Source: Ixodes scapularis
Taxonomy: Eukaryota; Arthropoda; Arachnida; Ixodida; Ixodidae
Direction: 5' to 3'
NCBI RefSeq assembly: GCF_016920785.2
Contig: NW_024609846.1
Coordinates: 84,453,816 to 84,517,815 of the forward strand
Length of the DNA stretch: 64,000 bases
In this document: piece after piece, positions 22,639 to 35,900 of the stretch
Layout: each line of letters opens with the position of its first letter
How positions within the stretch are numbered: position 1 is the stretch's first letter
The notes under the pieces: model-generated
What the model saw: the letters and a program-made list of their open reading frames with translations, nothing else
Databases searched by the model: none
What the model was told of the DNA's origin: nothing
Made by a program: the position numbers and the translations under genes

Positions 22639-22876
22639 AGAGCTGAAGATATTCTGTTTTGGCCTGGAATCAACGTTGACATCGAGGGCGAGTACGACAA
22701 GTGCAACAAGTGTCCAATGTAGATACGAAAAAAGGTCAACATGCCACTCTTGAGTCATGCGGTGCCAACACTGCCTGGGCAGTATGTTGGTATCGGGTTT
22801 TTAGAGCGCAGCTCTTAGGCGCCCGTTCCCGGCTTGAGCGCCGTCGCCGTCGCCGTCGCCGTCAGCGTAACCGCGA

Positions 22877-23134
22877 GTAACCCTCGTAACCCTCGTGAGG
22901 ATTACGAGGGTTAATCTCACGAGGGTTACCCTCACGAGGATCACGAGGGCTACGAGGGTTACTAACCCTCAAAAGGGTTGCCTTCACGAGGGTCACGAGG
23001 GTTACCCTCACGAGGGTCACGAGGGTTATGAGAGCTACCCTCACGAGGGTCACGAGAGTTACCCTCACGAGGGTCACGAGAGTTTCCCTCACAAGGGTTA
23101 CTAGGGTTACCCTCACGAGGGTCACGGTGGTTAC
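22877..23134. repeat. CCCTCACGAGGGTCACGAGG minisatellite
   Basis: About ten 22-24-bp imperfect units of CCCTCACGAGGGTCACGAGG plus GTTA. Confidence 0.9.
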
Positions 23135-23194
23135 CCAGGTCACCTGACTTCCCCGGGGTCACGTGACCTGGGGATACTCCCCGAGGTCATGTGA

Positions 23195-23440
23195 CCCCCC
23201 ATTGACGTCATCGCCACTGATGACGTCATCAGTGACGTCACTGATGACGCCACCGGCATCTGGATCGTCATAGGCATCATCACTGATGACGTCATCGGAA
23301 TCCGCATCGTCATCGTCATCATCACTGATGACGTCATCAGTGACATCACTGATGACGTGACCGGCATCCTCATCGTCATTATCATCACTGATGACGTCAT
23401 CAGTGACGTCACTGATGACGTCATCGGCATCGTCACGTGA
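23195..23440. repeat. TGATGACGTCATCA array
   Basis: Multiple copies of the 14-bp palindrome TGATGACGTCATCA, a duplicated CRE/AP-1-type core, separated by GGCATC/ATCGTC spacers. The aspartate-rich open frames on the minus strand are produced by this array. Confidence 0.9.
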
Positions 23441-24436
23441 CCCCCAGGCCACGTGACCCCCTCCCCGACGTCACGTGACACCCCAAGGTCACGTGAGCCC
23501 CCCGCCCCCCGAGGTCACTTGACCCCCCCCCCCCCAGTACCCTTCCCTCCTCCTCCTCAAGAGCTGCGCTCTAATTCGGTGTTACAGGGAGTTGTAAACG
23601 GCTTTAATTTTTTTTACTCATGAAGGGCGGGACTTCATAAAAATGGTGGACTTTACTTATTTTGCTTCGAGGTTGAAGAAATGAAAACCACCACAGCTTC
23701 CCCAGTTAAAGAGTTTTGTATGAAAGTCTTCGTTTGGGAGCCATGAGTTCCAAACCGTTCCTGAAAAACTTGAAGATCGAGCAAATAACTTCGAGCCCTT
23801 ACATCCCCAAATAATTGGCATGACCGAACGAGCCTTGAGCCAGGCCAAACGATTACTGAGAAAAAGCGAGAACAATAAAAGGTTTACTATGTACTTCTTG
23901 AGTGGCGAAACACTCCATGTTACGAGGTTCTCCAATCACCAGTGCAAAGACTGATGAGCCGGCATACAAGAACACTGTTGCCCGCCAGGTCTGGACATTA
24001 CCTACCTGTTATCGTGTCGCCCGAAACCGTCACACAACGCCTCACAAAATTAAGGCAACAATAGAAGGCTAGCTTTGATAAGTCCTCACGAGCACTACCG
24101 GATATTGAAACAGGTTCTGAAACCACATCTACAACCCTGCTGTTCACCTGCTCTAGTATGGGCTATTCTACTGTAAGGTCCCACAAAATCCGGACCCCTG
24201 AAGGCCAAGTGCTTCGAAGAACACGCGAACATTTAAGACCAATTATACACTCCACCCAAGAGACGGCCTCTGTGGCTACAGAGCAGCGAGCAATGGCCAC
24301 GTTGAGTCTTAAACGCACCCGCTGCTTCGAAGGGGGACAAAGGTTAGAAGGCCACCACAACGATATGGAGATGAACACGATATTTAGACTCAAACACACT
24401 TCTAAACTTGCCTTTCCCCAGAAAGGGCTAAAGCTA

Positions 24437-24735
24437 GTGGGTTAGAGTGGGCAAAAGCGCACACCCAGCTCGACGCGCGTAGAGCGAAAGCTCGCGCTGC
24501 AGAACCCAGGGATCCTGGGTTCGAGCCCCACCCCTGCCCATTTCGATCTGGATGAGCATCGTACCGGCGTGCGGTCGTGTATCACTACTGCTTGAGCACG
24601 TTAAAGACCCCAGGTTAGCAGTCGTACTGCACTGGCAAAATTGCTCATCTACAGTGTAAACCAGTGTCGCCCCTACTGGCAGACCAACCTTACGCTGTAT
24701 AAATCACTAAAACGTCCAATTTGACTTGACTTTTG
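24437..24735 (+). mobile_element. tRNA-derived SINE
   Basis: A pol III B-box (GGTTCGAGCCC near 24518) lies in a tRNA-like head, followed by a body with GATCTGGATGAGCATCG and a 3' part (ACGCTGTATAAATC). A full minus-strand copy lies at 54787-55090, with a clear A-box there. The family resembles tick tRNA SINEs such as Ruka (inference from memory). Confidence 0.8.
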
Positions 24736-26494
24736 TCCCCAACAAAGGAAGAGAAAGACACAACGGGGACACGCGCAAATAAAAGGATCAATTGCGAATC
24801 ACCGTGCTGGTTCATGCGTGTCGCTTCGTACAACAATGTACTAGTCTTTTTGGTCCACGTGTTGGCTTCCACTCTGAGGTTTCTAGAATGTTTCTATAAA
24901 AATTTTAAAACGCCCAGGAAAAAGCACAGGAAAACTTGGAAGCAGTGGAAGCCGACGTTTGACAGAGATTTCGCACCTTCGGAAGACCCCGAAGAAGCCG
25001 CTTTTGTTACGAGACGTCAGCTGCCACCTTAAAGCTTCCAGGAGATTTGTTTTTAAGTCAGTGCACGCATGCTCAAAACAAACAAAAAAGTTATATTGGC
25101 GCGTTTTGGGTCCCTTAAGCAGATTGGAGTGTCGCACTGCCTTCTGCGCGCGCGCTGTGCGACGCCTCATGCTGCTTGGGTAACCCAGAGCATAGAGTCC
25201 CCTTATTCCAAAACTCCCTATTGTTAGAGTTCGTACATTCCCGTCACGACAACGATTGGAGTGCCACTGCACACATGTGCGCCGAAGCATTGATCGTGAT
25301 GAGCCCGAGACGAGTGGTCACGCAATGCTAATGTCCACTTCATGAATCTCTTACGGGCATCGTTAGCAAGGGGTAATCTATATGGCAACATTGCGTTTCC
25401 CGCGAATACATTAGGGAAATATACAAAGGAGGGACCGAAATAAATAAACAGCTTTAAATATTGATATATTACGTAGCGTCAAGGAGGCTTCTGGGTCAGT
25501 TGGTCAGTTGTGCAGTACCAGTATACACCTGGATGAGCATTTTCTTGCAAAGGGAGAATTATATTAACCTAACATCGTTAAAAGGACACCTTTAAAACGA
25601 GACGGCAGCTCAATTTGCATCATCCCGTAGTTTTGGATCTTGACTGCCGCATTTTGCCAATAAGTTAGATTGTGGGACGCTCGTCTATACGACGCCTTCC
25701 TATGCTGAAACAAGGTAGTGAGGCTTAGAGCGATAAACTGGTACCCCCGTTCACCAAGCAAAAGTGCCCCCCACCTGGCTGCCGCCATATGTTGTACACT
25801 TCTGACCACTAGAAACGTAACTGCACTATTTTTTTTCAATATTGTAACACCCAGAGATGAGTGTCTGGATCCGATTAAAACCCAAAATGCAGCACCACGG
25901 CTGACGGCATCTAGCGGAGGCATTGAGAAGCTGCCCGAGTTTTTGTCGTAAAAGCACATTTCAGGAGTTAAAACAAACGAAACATAACTTATCTCGTTGG
26001 TACCGTTATTAAAGATCAACAAGCAATTATTTGTGCCCGGTACTTCGTTAAAATCTAGACATGAAACTATAAGGTCACGTGTCTAGTTGTCAAAAATATG
26101 CAACATGGCGGCGGCCTATTGGGGGACACTTTCAGCTGCCCGTTTATCGCTCTAAGCCTCTCTACCTCGTTGTCTTACTGCAACAGCCTTCCGGTTCTCA
26201 CTTGAGCCCAGATTTAAGAGAGGAAGCACCTCAAACCATGGATATCTCTTGCAATTTAATGGCGGACACCTGCCTCCTAAATTTGTTGCTCATGCGCTTG
26301 CGTTCGTTCACGCACGGCAAGGAGGACTGCGGGCGGAAATGTTGAGCAAAGTGTCGTTCCACGCTTCCGTCACTTTCTCGCACCTTACGTCGCCAACGCG
26401 GCCCATAAACCACGTGACCACGTCGAGCATTTGGATCCACTGTTACATCTGGGCGCAGTAGCCGGCGCCGCTGCTTCAGGTGGCGTCGTCTGGG
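24736..26494. other. Gene-free stretch upstream of the membrane-protein gene
   Basis: No motif-bearing frame. The 152-codon minus-strand frame at 25564-26022 shows no domain. The segment 26226-26420 shares blocks with 28640-28710 and 29015-29060 (for example GCGGCCCATAAACCACGTGA). Confidence 0.4.
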
Positions 26495-26570
26495 CAAATA
26501 ATTGGGGTTGTGGGGATATTTAGACAGCGTGCAGTTGGTCAACAATTTCAAAGATGCGACTAGTCCGTGT
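26495..26570 (-). mobile_element. SINE 3' fragment upstream of exon 1
   Basis: On the minus strand it reads GACCAACTGCACGCTGTCTA and ends CCCCACAACCCCAATTATTT, matching the 3' part of the SINE at 54787-55090. It lies ~270 bp before the start codon of the membrane-protein gene. Confidence 0.65.
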
Positions 26571-26838
26571 TCTAAATCTTAGCCAAATAGATCCGAGTTA
26601 CTCTGACGGGTCGTGTGACGAGATAACACAAAGAGAGCGACGCTGGACGCGGGTAGGTTTTCGAACGCAAAGGTGCCCTTACTCTGGAGCAAGAGCGAGT
26701 AAATTTTGGAACACAGCCCTGGCTTCACAACATGTGTGCAGGTGGAGCGGCCGGTGTGCGGATGAAGGCTCGTACAGCGTCTCGAGCGACTCCTTCCGGC
26801 GAGGAGTTGGCGACTCTTCGCCTCGGAAGCCCGTCCTG

Positions 26839-26904
26839 ATGTCTTCGTGCTGCTTCTGCTGCAACACCCGTAACGGTTCCCTCGCTACTGGCATCAGTTC
26901 GATC
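26839..26904 (+). CDS. Exon 1 of the four-helix membrane protein
   Basis: Encodes 22 residues (MSSCCFCCNTRNGSLATGIS and two more) and ends at a GTAAGC donor, phase 0. It carries the cysteine cluster and the first part of helix 1. The open frame extends upstream to an ATG at 26554, but that stretch is low complexity and overlaps a SINE fragment at 26495-26570, so it reads as 5' untranslated sequence. Confidence 0.75.
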
Positions 26905-29900
26905 GTAAGCTTTTTTCGTCGCCGGAAGACGTACTGTACTCTTCGATTTGCGAAGATTATGTTCATCGATGAGGCAGAGAACACCCGATAGGCATTCGAT
27001 CTGAAAGTAAAATACCGTATTTTAAACTAAAAATTAAACTATAGTATAACTATCATAAAATACTAAGGCTAAATTCATTTTTAAAGGAAGATAAAAAATG
27101 CAATTATTTTGCAATTATGATATTAAATTCAATTATTTTTTTAAGCTCCCCCAACAAAAAATGAAAAAAAAACGAGTAGCTTTTTTAAACTAAAACATTT
27201 ATCATACACATAGTTCACTGCACAGGCAAAGATTGCAACCTTCGGTATATACCATACGTGAAGGTATTCACCCTAATAGCAGTTTCGACTGTAAACTTCA
27301 GGACGCGCGCTTAAAGGGGGGAAATTTGGTCAGCTCGAGGACGAACTACCTTCCTTACCCGCATAACACCTCTAAACCGAATTTCGCCCCTGACAAAACA
27401 TTTATGTACTACACCTTGACTCTCAAACTGCGATCACACTGTTAATACATTGCTAGTACTAAAGACAGTCTGCAGAGACTGCTTTAGGCGGATTTCTTCC
27501 TCGAATGGGGGTAGTGACACGTTGGTTACTCAAAAGCTGTCTACAGACATGTTCCAGTCATGCATTCGAATGACGCAAGCATGATTTCGAACATGCTCGA
27601 GGAGTGTCCGAAGATCATTCTGCGTCATCACGTCTGCAGAGAGCATCGTGTCTTTTGTATGATGCAGTGTGACTCTATGGGAATACTACAAGGACTAGCG
27701 CCCAACAATCGCGAAAATACACCTACGACTCAATATCTGAAGGGTTGTGGACCGTTTAAGAATTTTAACCCTGTAATTTATGACTTTCGGTCGACTATAA
27801 TCGGTTGATCAAAGACGGCGGCTGCTTATCCATATAATGTTTTACATTTGGGGTACAATGAATGAGATTATGTAGAACGGAAGGAAACCATACATAAACG
27901 TAAATATTAAGTTCTATTGGAGGCTTTTTTCTTTTTGTTGCATGGAATATGCACATAAAATGTTAACAATGGATTCCATGCGTTGTAAAACAAGCCGGAA
28001 ACATAGACAAGTGCACATTGAAAGCTAAAACTTTCACCGAATGTACACCGGGGTGGTGAATTCTACCTGGTGAAATCTTAAGGCGTAATTCCCTTCCCGC
28101 GAAAAATCAGGCTCACAACTTACCAGGGTCAACGACAGGCGTGTTCACAAACGACCGAGACGGCGAGGTTTGTACCCTGCGGCGCCATCTGCCAATAGGC
28201 GTAGCGAGCTGGCGATTGAGCTCGTCACCAGCCATAGCCTCGTCTATACTAACAAAGCCTGGCAGATCGTCACGTGACGTGGCCGCCGAATGTGGAACGG
28301 TAGAGCGGCACACAGGAGTCATGTAACGGGCACCCCGCTGCGGCGAGACGCCGAAACATGCTTGTCTCGAGCGATGGAATGTTTGGCCGTGCTTCTCGCG
28401 TTCCTTGGGCTACCGCTTCTTTTCTCGTCGGGTTTGAAAACCATGTTTCGGGTCCTCGCCGCTGCAAAAGCTGTGCGCTGAATACCGAACTCCCCGAGAA
28501 ATGCTCTGTGCTACCAGATCCTTGTGCTCCAAATCTGCGACCGTGCACTTTATGGCTCCGTCATCGAACTGCCAGGCTTTGTGAGTATAGAGGAGGCTAT
28601 GCACCAGCTCACTGCGCCGATCGGGGAGGAAGCCCATATTTAAAAGTGGGAACAACTGAAACCATGGGGAGCGTTTGCAACTTAATGGCAGACGCCTCCT
28701 GTGCGTATAGGAAGTATTCACTGGACTCCATATTTGTGAGTGCTGTTTAAAGCGCATGCTCAGAACGAGCTCACATCAATAGGCTGCTAAGACCGGCACT
28801 CTTGATGGTGCGGAATGCACGTTGCAAAAGAACTGTGGAAGCTCGCCATCAGCACGCGCTCATGCAGAAATCGCGCACACAGCTATGGCCGCCAGTGAAT
28901 ACTCCCTATTAATTGCTAGTGTGCTTGCGTTGCCTCCTCGCGTTGAGAGGATTAAAGCGGGTGAAAAGGTTGAGACGCTTGTAGACAGCCGACGGTTTCG
29001 ACCCCTCCTCGAAGCTCGTAATGCCAGCGCGGCCCATAAACCACGTGACGCTGCTCGAACAGTTGGAAAAACTCTGACATCTAAGCACTTTAGGAGAGAC
29101 ATTCGAATATGAAGGTACATCTCACACTGCCACCGAGAGAAATGTTTCGCTGGGCCTGCACAAACTGTCTCCTAGAGCCCCACTCATACTCCTCATATAT
29201 AAACGAACAACGTAACTTGTTACTTTGCAATAAAAGGAACGGCGTTACCGTTACTGATAAAAAGTTTGCGTTACACTTATCTATGAATTAAAACATTTTA
29301 CTATTTTGACGTTACAAGTATATGCATAAGAGCAATATTAAAAAAAAAATGTCCAAGCAGAAATTTAGCATAATCACCTTATCTGTTGCGGTTCCACCTG
29401 AAGACTCACGAGGGAAAATGAGAATGTATATTATAAAGGCTGCTTTCCGACATGCTCGCTCGGAGCTTCACAGTACGACCTACCTCCAGCATTTGCACAC
29501 ACGAGACCAACTGAGGTTTTAATTCATTTTATTCGCAACATACTGATGTACTATCGGGTTCGAATGAAATGCGGACAGTGACGGAACTTCCAGCGCATCA
29601 ACGGCACAGCGTCGCAGCTTGAGGTGTGATGGGCGAGGTTCAAGAAGATCGAGGTACACCTAAGCACTTCTTATGAGTTTTGAATTCGAAAGCATGTACA
29701 ACAATCTTGCTGTACGCGTGTTCGAACGCTCACTGGCCCTGACTAAAGTTCCTGTATAGGCTCCCTACGGGAGCCAGAGCTGCGCGTTCTTCCCCGTAGC
29801 GCTGTCTTTCCTGCATGGCGTGTTGATCCCACTCCTCGCGTTACTGAATTCGGCGAATAGCGGCGCCGCGCGTTCGAGGCGAGCGGCGCGCTTCAAAGCG

Positions 29901-32900
29901 GGGTAACGTACGCCGGTGCGCGGTCAACGTCTGCTTTCCCGCATGGCTTTTGATCTGGCTCCTCAGGTGATCGGATCTTAGCGAATAGCGGCGCGCGGCA
30001 CGCGGAAAACAGACGTGCAACTCTGGCCAATACCACCTAAAAGACAAGGCCTGCGCATGACGTTTCGTTAGTAGATCCCCGACCCGCCCCAAGCGGCAAA
30101 CACCCCGAAGCTTGACGAGAATACGGGCCGCGTCGCATTCACTGGCGGCCACAGCTGTGTGCGCGACTACCAAGAGCGAGCTGATAGCGAGCTTCCAGTT
30201 CATTGGCAACGTGTATGCGTACAATCCCTCGGCCAGGGGGGCTATGTTGCACGTTTTGGACTCCCAGGAGACTAGGGAGAAGGAAGTGACGTCTACAACA
30301 CAACCAATGCAGATTGGATGTTGATTTTGTTTTTTTCTGTCAAAACCCAATCTGCGTTTGCTCTAGTCGTTGACGTCCCTTCCTTCTCCCAAGTCTCCTG
30401 GGAGAAAACGTGCAAAATAGCACCGCAGGAGCGCGAGCTAGCTCGTGCTCCTGGCTTTGAGACGTGCATATTTTAGCGCACGCGCTCGTTCTGCGGAAGA
30501 ACCCTTCAAAGCAGCAACCTCGAGCTCGCGCCTGTGGCGTTGGCTGCGTTCAGTGAAGGGAGTATAAACAGCGTCCTCAAAAATGGCGTCCAGTGCCAGC
30601 GTCCAACGAAGGCCAATTTGCAGCTCTTCGCACAGCAGTAAGGCATTTTCACTCATGCATTTGACGCTCCACCGTTAACGTCTAACTTCATCGTATTCTA
30701 TGGCAAGAGACACTCGGCATGAGCATCTGTTTCATTATCTGCTACACAAGCCACTGAAGCAGGCGATGGAGCAGACGATGATGCTCATCCGGGCTACCTA
30801 GGGGGCGCTGAGGGGATCTACTAGTGATGACGTTTAGAGGAGAAGACGCGCAAGCCTTGTGTTTTATGTGGTATTGCTCTGGCTCCCGTAGGGAGCCTAT
30901 ACACAAACCCTAGCGCTGACGGACACGCAGCGCCATGAGGTGGCCGGTCGCTGAAACTGACGCGAAGCGTCAGTTTTAACGACCGGCCGCCCGATGGCGC
31001 ATGCGTGTCCGGCGAATGCAAGACTGGTCGACACGCGCCAGCCAATGGGATTGCAGCTGTGTAAAAGGTGCCGTTGGCTATGGACGCGCGCTAGCCAATG
31101 GGAACGAAGCGGTGTAAAAGAGCCATTTGGCGTGGTTTCAGATCTGATGACGTCGGTCTGCTCCATGAGACAGCTAATGCTTTCGCATTAGAATATCGGA
31201 GCAGGACGCACAGCCTCGCCGCGCCCTACTCCCCACCTTGCAGTTTTATCGGTTTCCAAAGGCCTCCAGGAGGCGCAGCATGTGTCGACAGCCACATGCT
31301 CTAATGTTCGCATTTCATTCGAACACGATAGTACAAATCACTCCTGTTACTTCGGATGGCGTCTTTTCACCCTGCCTGCAATTCACGGCGACAGCGTTTC
31401 TCGACAATACAACAAAGGACGGGGGCGCGTGCGTGAATATAAAGGCAAGGTGTTGAAGGCATGTGGGATAAGCGCGAGAATTCATATGACTTGGCGCCTT
31501 TTGTGTGTTGCTTTTTGTTAAGGTTTGGGAATACGTACGTGCAACGTAACCACGTTACCCGTTAAGTGTTCACACTAAAGTCACTGTATCCTGCCTCTGT
31601 ATCCTCTGTATTTTTTCCCCTGCCAGTTAGCCGGACGCAAATAGGTAGCAACGTACGGACGAAAATAATTGACTGATAGGTCTCAGTTCTCACAGCCACA
31701 ATCGCTATTTCGGTCCATTCAAATCTTGGAAGCTTCAAAAGGGTCGTTTTGAACCGGTCGCACCAACATCGTTATGGAGCCTCATCGTACTGAGAGCGTT
31801 CCTCGCCAATATAAGCATGCTTGGCGTGGTGAATGCAATCCGCTTATCAATCATGGTAATCTCCCCAATTCGCTTACTAACGTAATTTTGTTCTTGTGTA
31901 TATAAAAATAAAACAAAACAATACTATTTTTGAATGGTGCCAAACACTGACACCGCATGTGGTGGCGGTGCGCAGTTGTGCGCTTGTTTCACCGGTCTGT
32001 AGATAAAAAAAAAATCTTAGTATTCAAGAAAGGTCTTTAGAAAGGTACCTGCCACCAGCGAATTTAGGTGGGCTCAATAAGAATTGAGAGGAACTGCTCA
32101 TTCCGTGAACCAAAATGGCGACCATAGCTTGTTGCTTATCTTTCCCAGGGTACAGGGGCATTAGTTCACATTAAACACAAAGCCCAGTTTTCTCACATTA
32201 CATTACGTTCCGTTCCGTTACGTTACGTTACATTACGTTACATCACGTTACGTTACGGGACCTTACATCTGCTCACGATGAGAGCCACCGGGACATCTGC
32301 ATTTCTTATGAAGCGTGGAATTGAGCTCGATGAGTTCAACTCTGCACGCGACATTCGATTCACGGATGTCCCGGTGAATCATAGGAATCATAACGTAGCG
32401 AAAAGCCGGGGTCACCCTACTTCTACATCATACAAAAGACAGACCGCGAACAGGTTCGACCGCAAGTCACGACGAGATCCGCGCTGCGAATGCCGCATGG
32501 CAATGAGTTCAAGGAGAAACTTGGCACGCGGCATTCGTGCCATGGATATCGCGGTGACAGATGTCTGCCAGACTGTATTTTGTACGACGTATGAGCAGTG
32601 TGACTCCGGCGCATGAAAACGTAAGTAAACGCGTCTGTGTGAACGGGCCTTTACTTGAGATAAGTGCTCATACGTCACTGTATTGGAAAACGTAACGAGT
32701 ACGTTACTACGCTACCGAAAAAGGGTTACGCGCTACCGGTAACGCCGTCACCTGTAACGCGTTACCGCTAGCACTGCCATATATCATATGCAGAAGACAC
32801 GGAGTTCTCTGCACACGTGATGACAGCCTCACCTGCGGACAGGCCTCAAGGTGCACGTTTGAAGTACGTTTGCTTCCTATAGATGTATGCTTAGATGTTA

Positions 32901-35900
32901 GGACATCTCTGCAGACAGTTTTTGCGTGACCAATGTGACAAGACAGGGAAGAAACACGCCTCAGCAGACGGCCTCAGCAGACTGTCTTTTGTATGCCGCA
33001 TGAGCAGCGCCAAGTGCGACTTAAACCTCCGTGTTTTGTGTCTTTCAGGTGATACGGGGCTTTACGATACTGGGATACGTGCTGATGCTCACCGCCCCGC
33101 GATACGAGGTAACGAAACTCCACAGGCAAGACGAGAAGCCACTCATCAGTAAGTATAGACGCTTTACACACGCGCCAAATTACGGCCGCCATTGCTGACC
33201 TTCTCTTGTCTTACCGAGATGCCGAGCAAGTGAAACGGTAGTTGACGATCCTCTACAAAGGCCGATGCTTTAGAAAAGGACACAGTTGAATCTAATATGG
33301 CAATAACCTGGCCTGCTATGGCAATGATGGAGGGAAATAAACGGAATAAGAGGAAACAAAAACTGAAGGTCAGTTATGGCGGCGTCCATGCACAGCTGCT
33401 GCAAAGCGTCACAACCTTGCAGCTACACATGCAACGTGACGTATCTCCCTGCCGGGGCTGTAAAGGCCTGTTAACTCACACATGCAGCGGAGTACTCCGA
33501 GTCCAAGCATAGCACTAACCTCGCATAACCACTCGTTCACACTTGAAGCGGATCCGCGTTTGCAAAGCGGTTGCGAACGCGGTTGTATAAAGATTCAGTA
33601 CAATTGCACGCGCACTCGATGACATCAAGTACGCGTGACATTGTACTGAATCTTTATACAACCGCGTTCGCACCCGCTTTGCGAACGCGGATCCGCTTTC
33701 AGTGTGAATGAGCCTTAAGCGCGTGCTGACGGGAGTGTTCACCACCCTTGTATCGCACCGTCAAAGCTATTGCTCATGGCAGACGAAAAGTGACGACACG
33801 TGAGCAGCGCTATCAGCGCTTCGCTGCATGTATGAACCGACACTAAAATTGTTTCAGTTGCCTCAGGCGTTCCGTCAACTGGTGTGCGAATGTACGTTTG
33901 AGTCATGTACATGCTACCAAAGAAGAGAAAAAAAACTAATTACAGTTACTCGTTGCTCGCGCTTGTGGCAACAAAGAGTTTTAACCATTAACGAGCTTCG
34001 AGAGAAAAAAAAAAAGCGCGTTAATTTACTTTTGTAGTAAGCCGTTATTTTTCTCGTTTCTTTTTCAAGTTAGAGTAAGTGATGGGCCGACATGAAGCTA
34101 AAACATACATGTGCGGCAGACACACAAACAAAAAACCTACGAAAATATTGCCGAAACTTCATCGAAACAAACCTCGTTTGTTTTTACCATACCGGATTGC
34201 GTGGAGGGCAGTTATTAGGAAGAATTGGGCGAAGTTGACGCGGTAAGCGCGGCAGTGCTGTGCGCCTCGGTCAATGGCAGTACAGTGGTGTGTTCTTTGG
34301 GCGTTTCTATATCGTGTCGCACATAGGACACGAGTTGGGTCAAGGACAAGCTATGTGCTGTGCACATGTGCTATTTTGTACCCTTTTCATAGAATGTAAC
34401 GAAGTACGATTAGTCGTACATCGGTCACAATTACCGAAAATACGTTACTCGTTCCTGTCACTGACAACAAAATAATTATTTACTCTATTATCAAACCATT
34501 AACGAGCAAAAAGGCGCACATTATAATCTGAATTACGTTGCGAACAAGTCTAGATTCATTTATTCGAAACTCAAATATCGACCAGAAATGTTTTAGCAAT
34601 CGTTTCTGATTCTCGCACTTTTAAAAGTATGCCGGCGAAGCGATAACAATAAATGAACGCAGGTGCACTTATTCTGAGCATGGTTTTCGCCGGACCCTTA
34701 GCAGATGCTACTTTACTTAATGAGGACTGCTTCATGGCTTCAAACAAGTGTATACAGTGTGCCTAGAGTTTGTGTTCTATAAAAATATTCGACAGGGAAC
34801 TTTACCTTCAAAGTCTTCTATCGCATGAAATGCATTATAGGGAATTGGCAAGAGGATCGGTGTGTCACGTGACGTTTATTTTCCCGCTCAATTTAGCAGG
34901 AAAACAGAATCATTGCCCAGGTAATGTGACGTCAGGTCAAGTGACGTCGCACCCCTCCACTCCCCTTCTCCCCCTAAATTTAGCGGGGAGAGTGGATTGG
35001 TGTTCAGGTTACAAGACCTGAATTTTCACTCCTAAATTTAGCGGATAACTGAATTGGCGTACAGACCTTTCCTGTGGCAGTCTTGAACGAAGCGATTTAC
35101 AGAACGCGTACCTAGTTTTGAGAGTGTACGTCAGTGTTGCCTGACTGCACTGGGCTGTGGCAGCCTGCGTAGGTGCACTTCCGGAAGCGGGCGGCGTCTG
35201 AACTGTCGCGTTTTATTTTTATTTTGTGTTCTGGGGAGAATAGAATTTCCCGAGGTCTTTATGAAAGCACTGTAGTATTTTTGGGAAGAAAAACAAACAA
35301 ATGAAAGGTGCTCTTGTGAGTCCGTGCGCGACCGAACAAATGCAACGGGAATGCGTGTGATCATTTTGTTTCTTTTTTTGCGACACAATGCATGCAGCCG
35401 TGTCAATCTATAAAAGTCTTAACTGTCGAAAATATTTGACCACATACAGGATAGCCGAAAGGCATGGGTATTCCACGCTCACATGAAATTCAACGAGTCT
35501 TATCAATCGAACAACATATATTTTACATACCCCATGGTGTCGTGTTATCCGAACAGGATTTAAAAAAGGTCTCAAATAACACAAGATATCCAATATACAG
35601 TGACGACGACAGTCACTTCACGACGAGCGGTGGGAATCCAGCTCGTTTTATAAGGCACGTTTTGAAAAGAGCAGCTTTTTTCTTTCTTCTTTTTCTTTTT
35701 GTTTCCACGGCACCAAAGCTAATGAACGAACGTTCATTTGCTTGGAGCTGTTTTTCGTGACCGGGAACAAACCCGGGAAGGCTTTTCGGAGATTATTTCA
35801 ATGGAAATAACCCTCGAGCGACCCGCGTCGCGGGCTGCTTGACGTTCGCTTTCTTCGTTTGTTTCCTGCGAAGGCCGAGCAGGTTACGAGCCCGTGTATT

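Larger units (their letters stand above)
22798..23614 (-). mobile_element. Cradle element copy C, inverted, with composite minisatellites
   Basis: Opens with hairpin AGAGCGCAGCTCT (22803-22815) and GGCGCCCGTTCCCGGCTTGA. Closes with hairpin AGAGCTGCGCTCT (23560-23572) then TTACAGGGAGTTGTAAACGG. This is the reverse orientation of copies A and B. The interior has at least three arrays: ~24-bp CCCTCACGAGGGTCACGAGG units, CRE-type TGATGACGTCATCA units, and GGTCACGTGACC units. It lies ~160 bp from copy B in the same gypsy pol. Confidence 0.85.
20917..24290 (+). pseudogene. Second Ty3/gypsy pol, decayed and twice interrupted
   Basis: Coding traces in order: RT end (REIF-type LDVKEPRDYKEL, then FLGMITHLSNF, about 20970-21060), RNase H (about 21150-21480), integrase zinc module (AEDILFWPGINVDI near 22640, CNKC near 22700), integrase core remnants (23640-23830) and C-terminus (EWRNTPC-like at 23895-23930, then FDKSSRALPD near 24077). 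Stops and frameshifts are numerous. Cradle copies B (21818-22638) and C (22798-23614) split it, and the integrase reading resumes on each side, so both inserted into an already placed element. It is unrelated in detail to the gypsy at 1-1985. Confidence 0.82.
26905..33048 (+). other. Intron 1 of the membrane-protein gene
   Basis: 6.1 kb with inverted-repeat elements (28204-28615, 28829-30199), the TIR element 29754-30902, a foldback at 30921-31013, a pentanucleotide repeat and degenerate Harbinger ends. 26990-28110 is AT-rich with nothing recognised. Confidence 0.7.

Noticed and set aside
23159..23452. Aspartate-rich minus-strand open frame (97 codons)
   Set aside because: Created by the TGATGACGTCATCA array; both frames on that strand stay open only because of the repeat.
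25564..26022. 152-codon minus-strand frame
   Set aside because: No motif or conserved pattern; likely chance opening in a repeat.
26554..26838. In-frame upstream extension of exon 1
   Set aside because: Overlaps a SINE fragment and lacks protein-like composition; family members start at the cysteine cluster.
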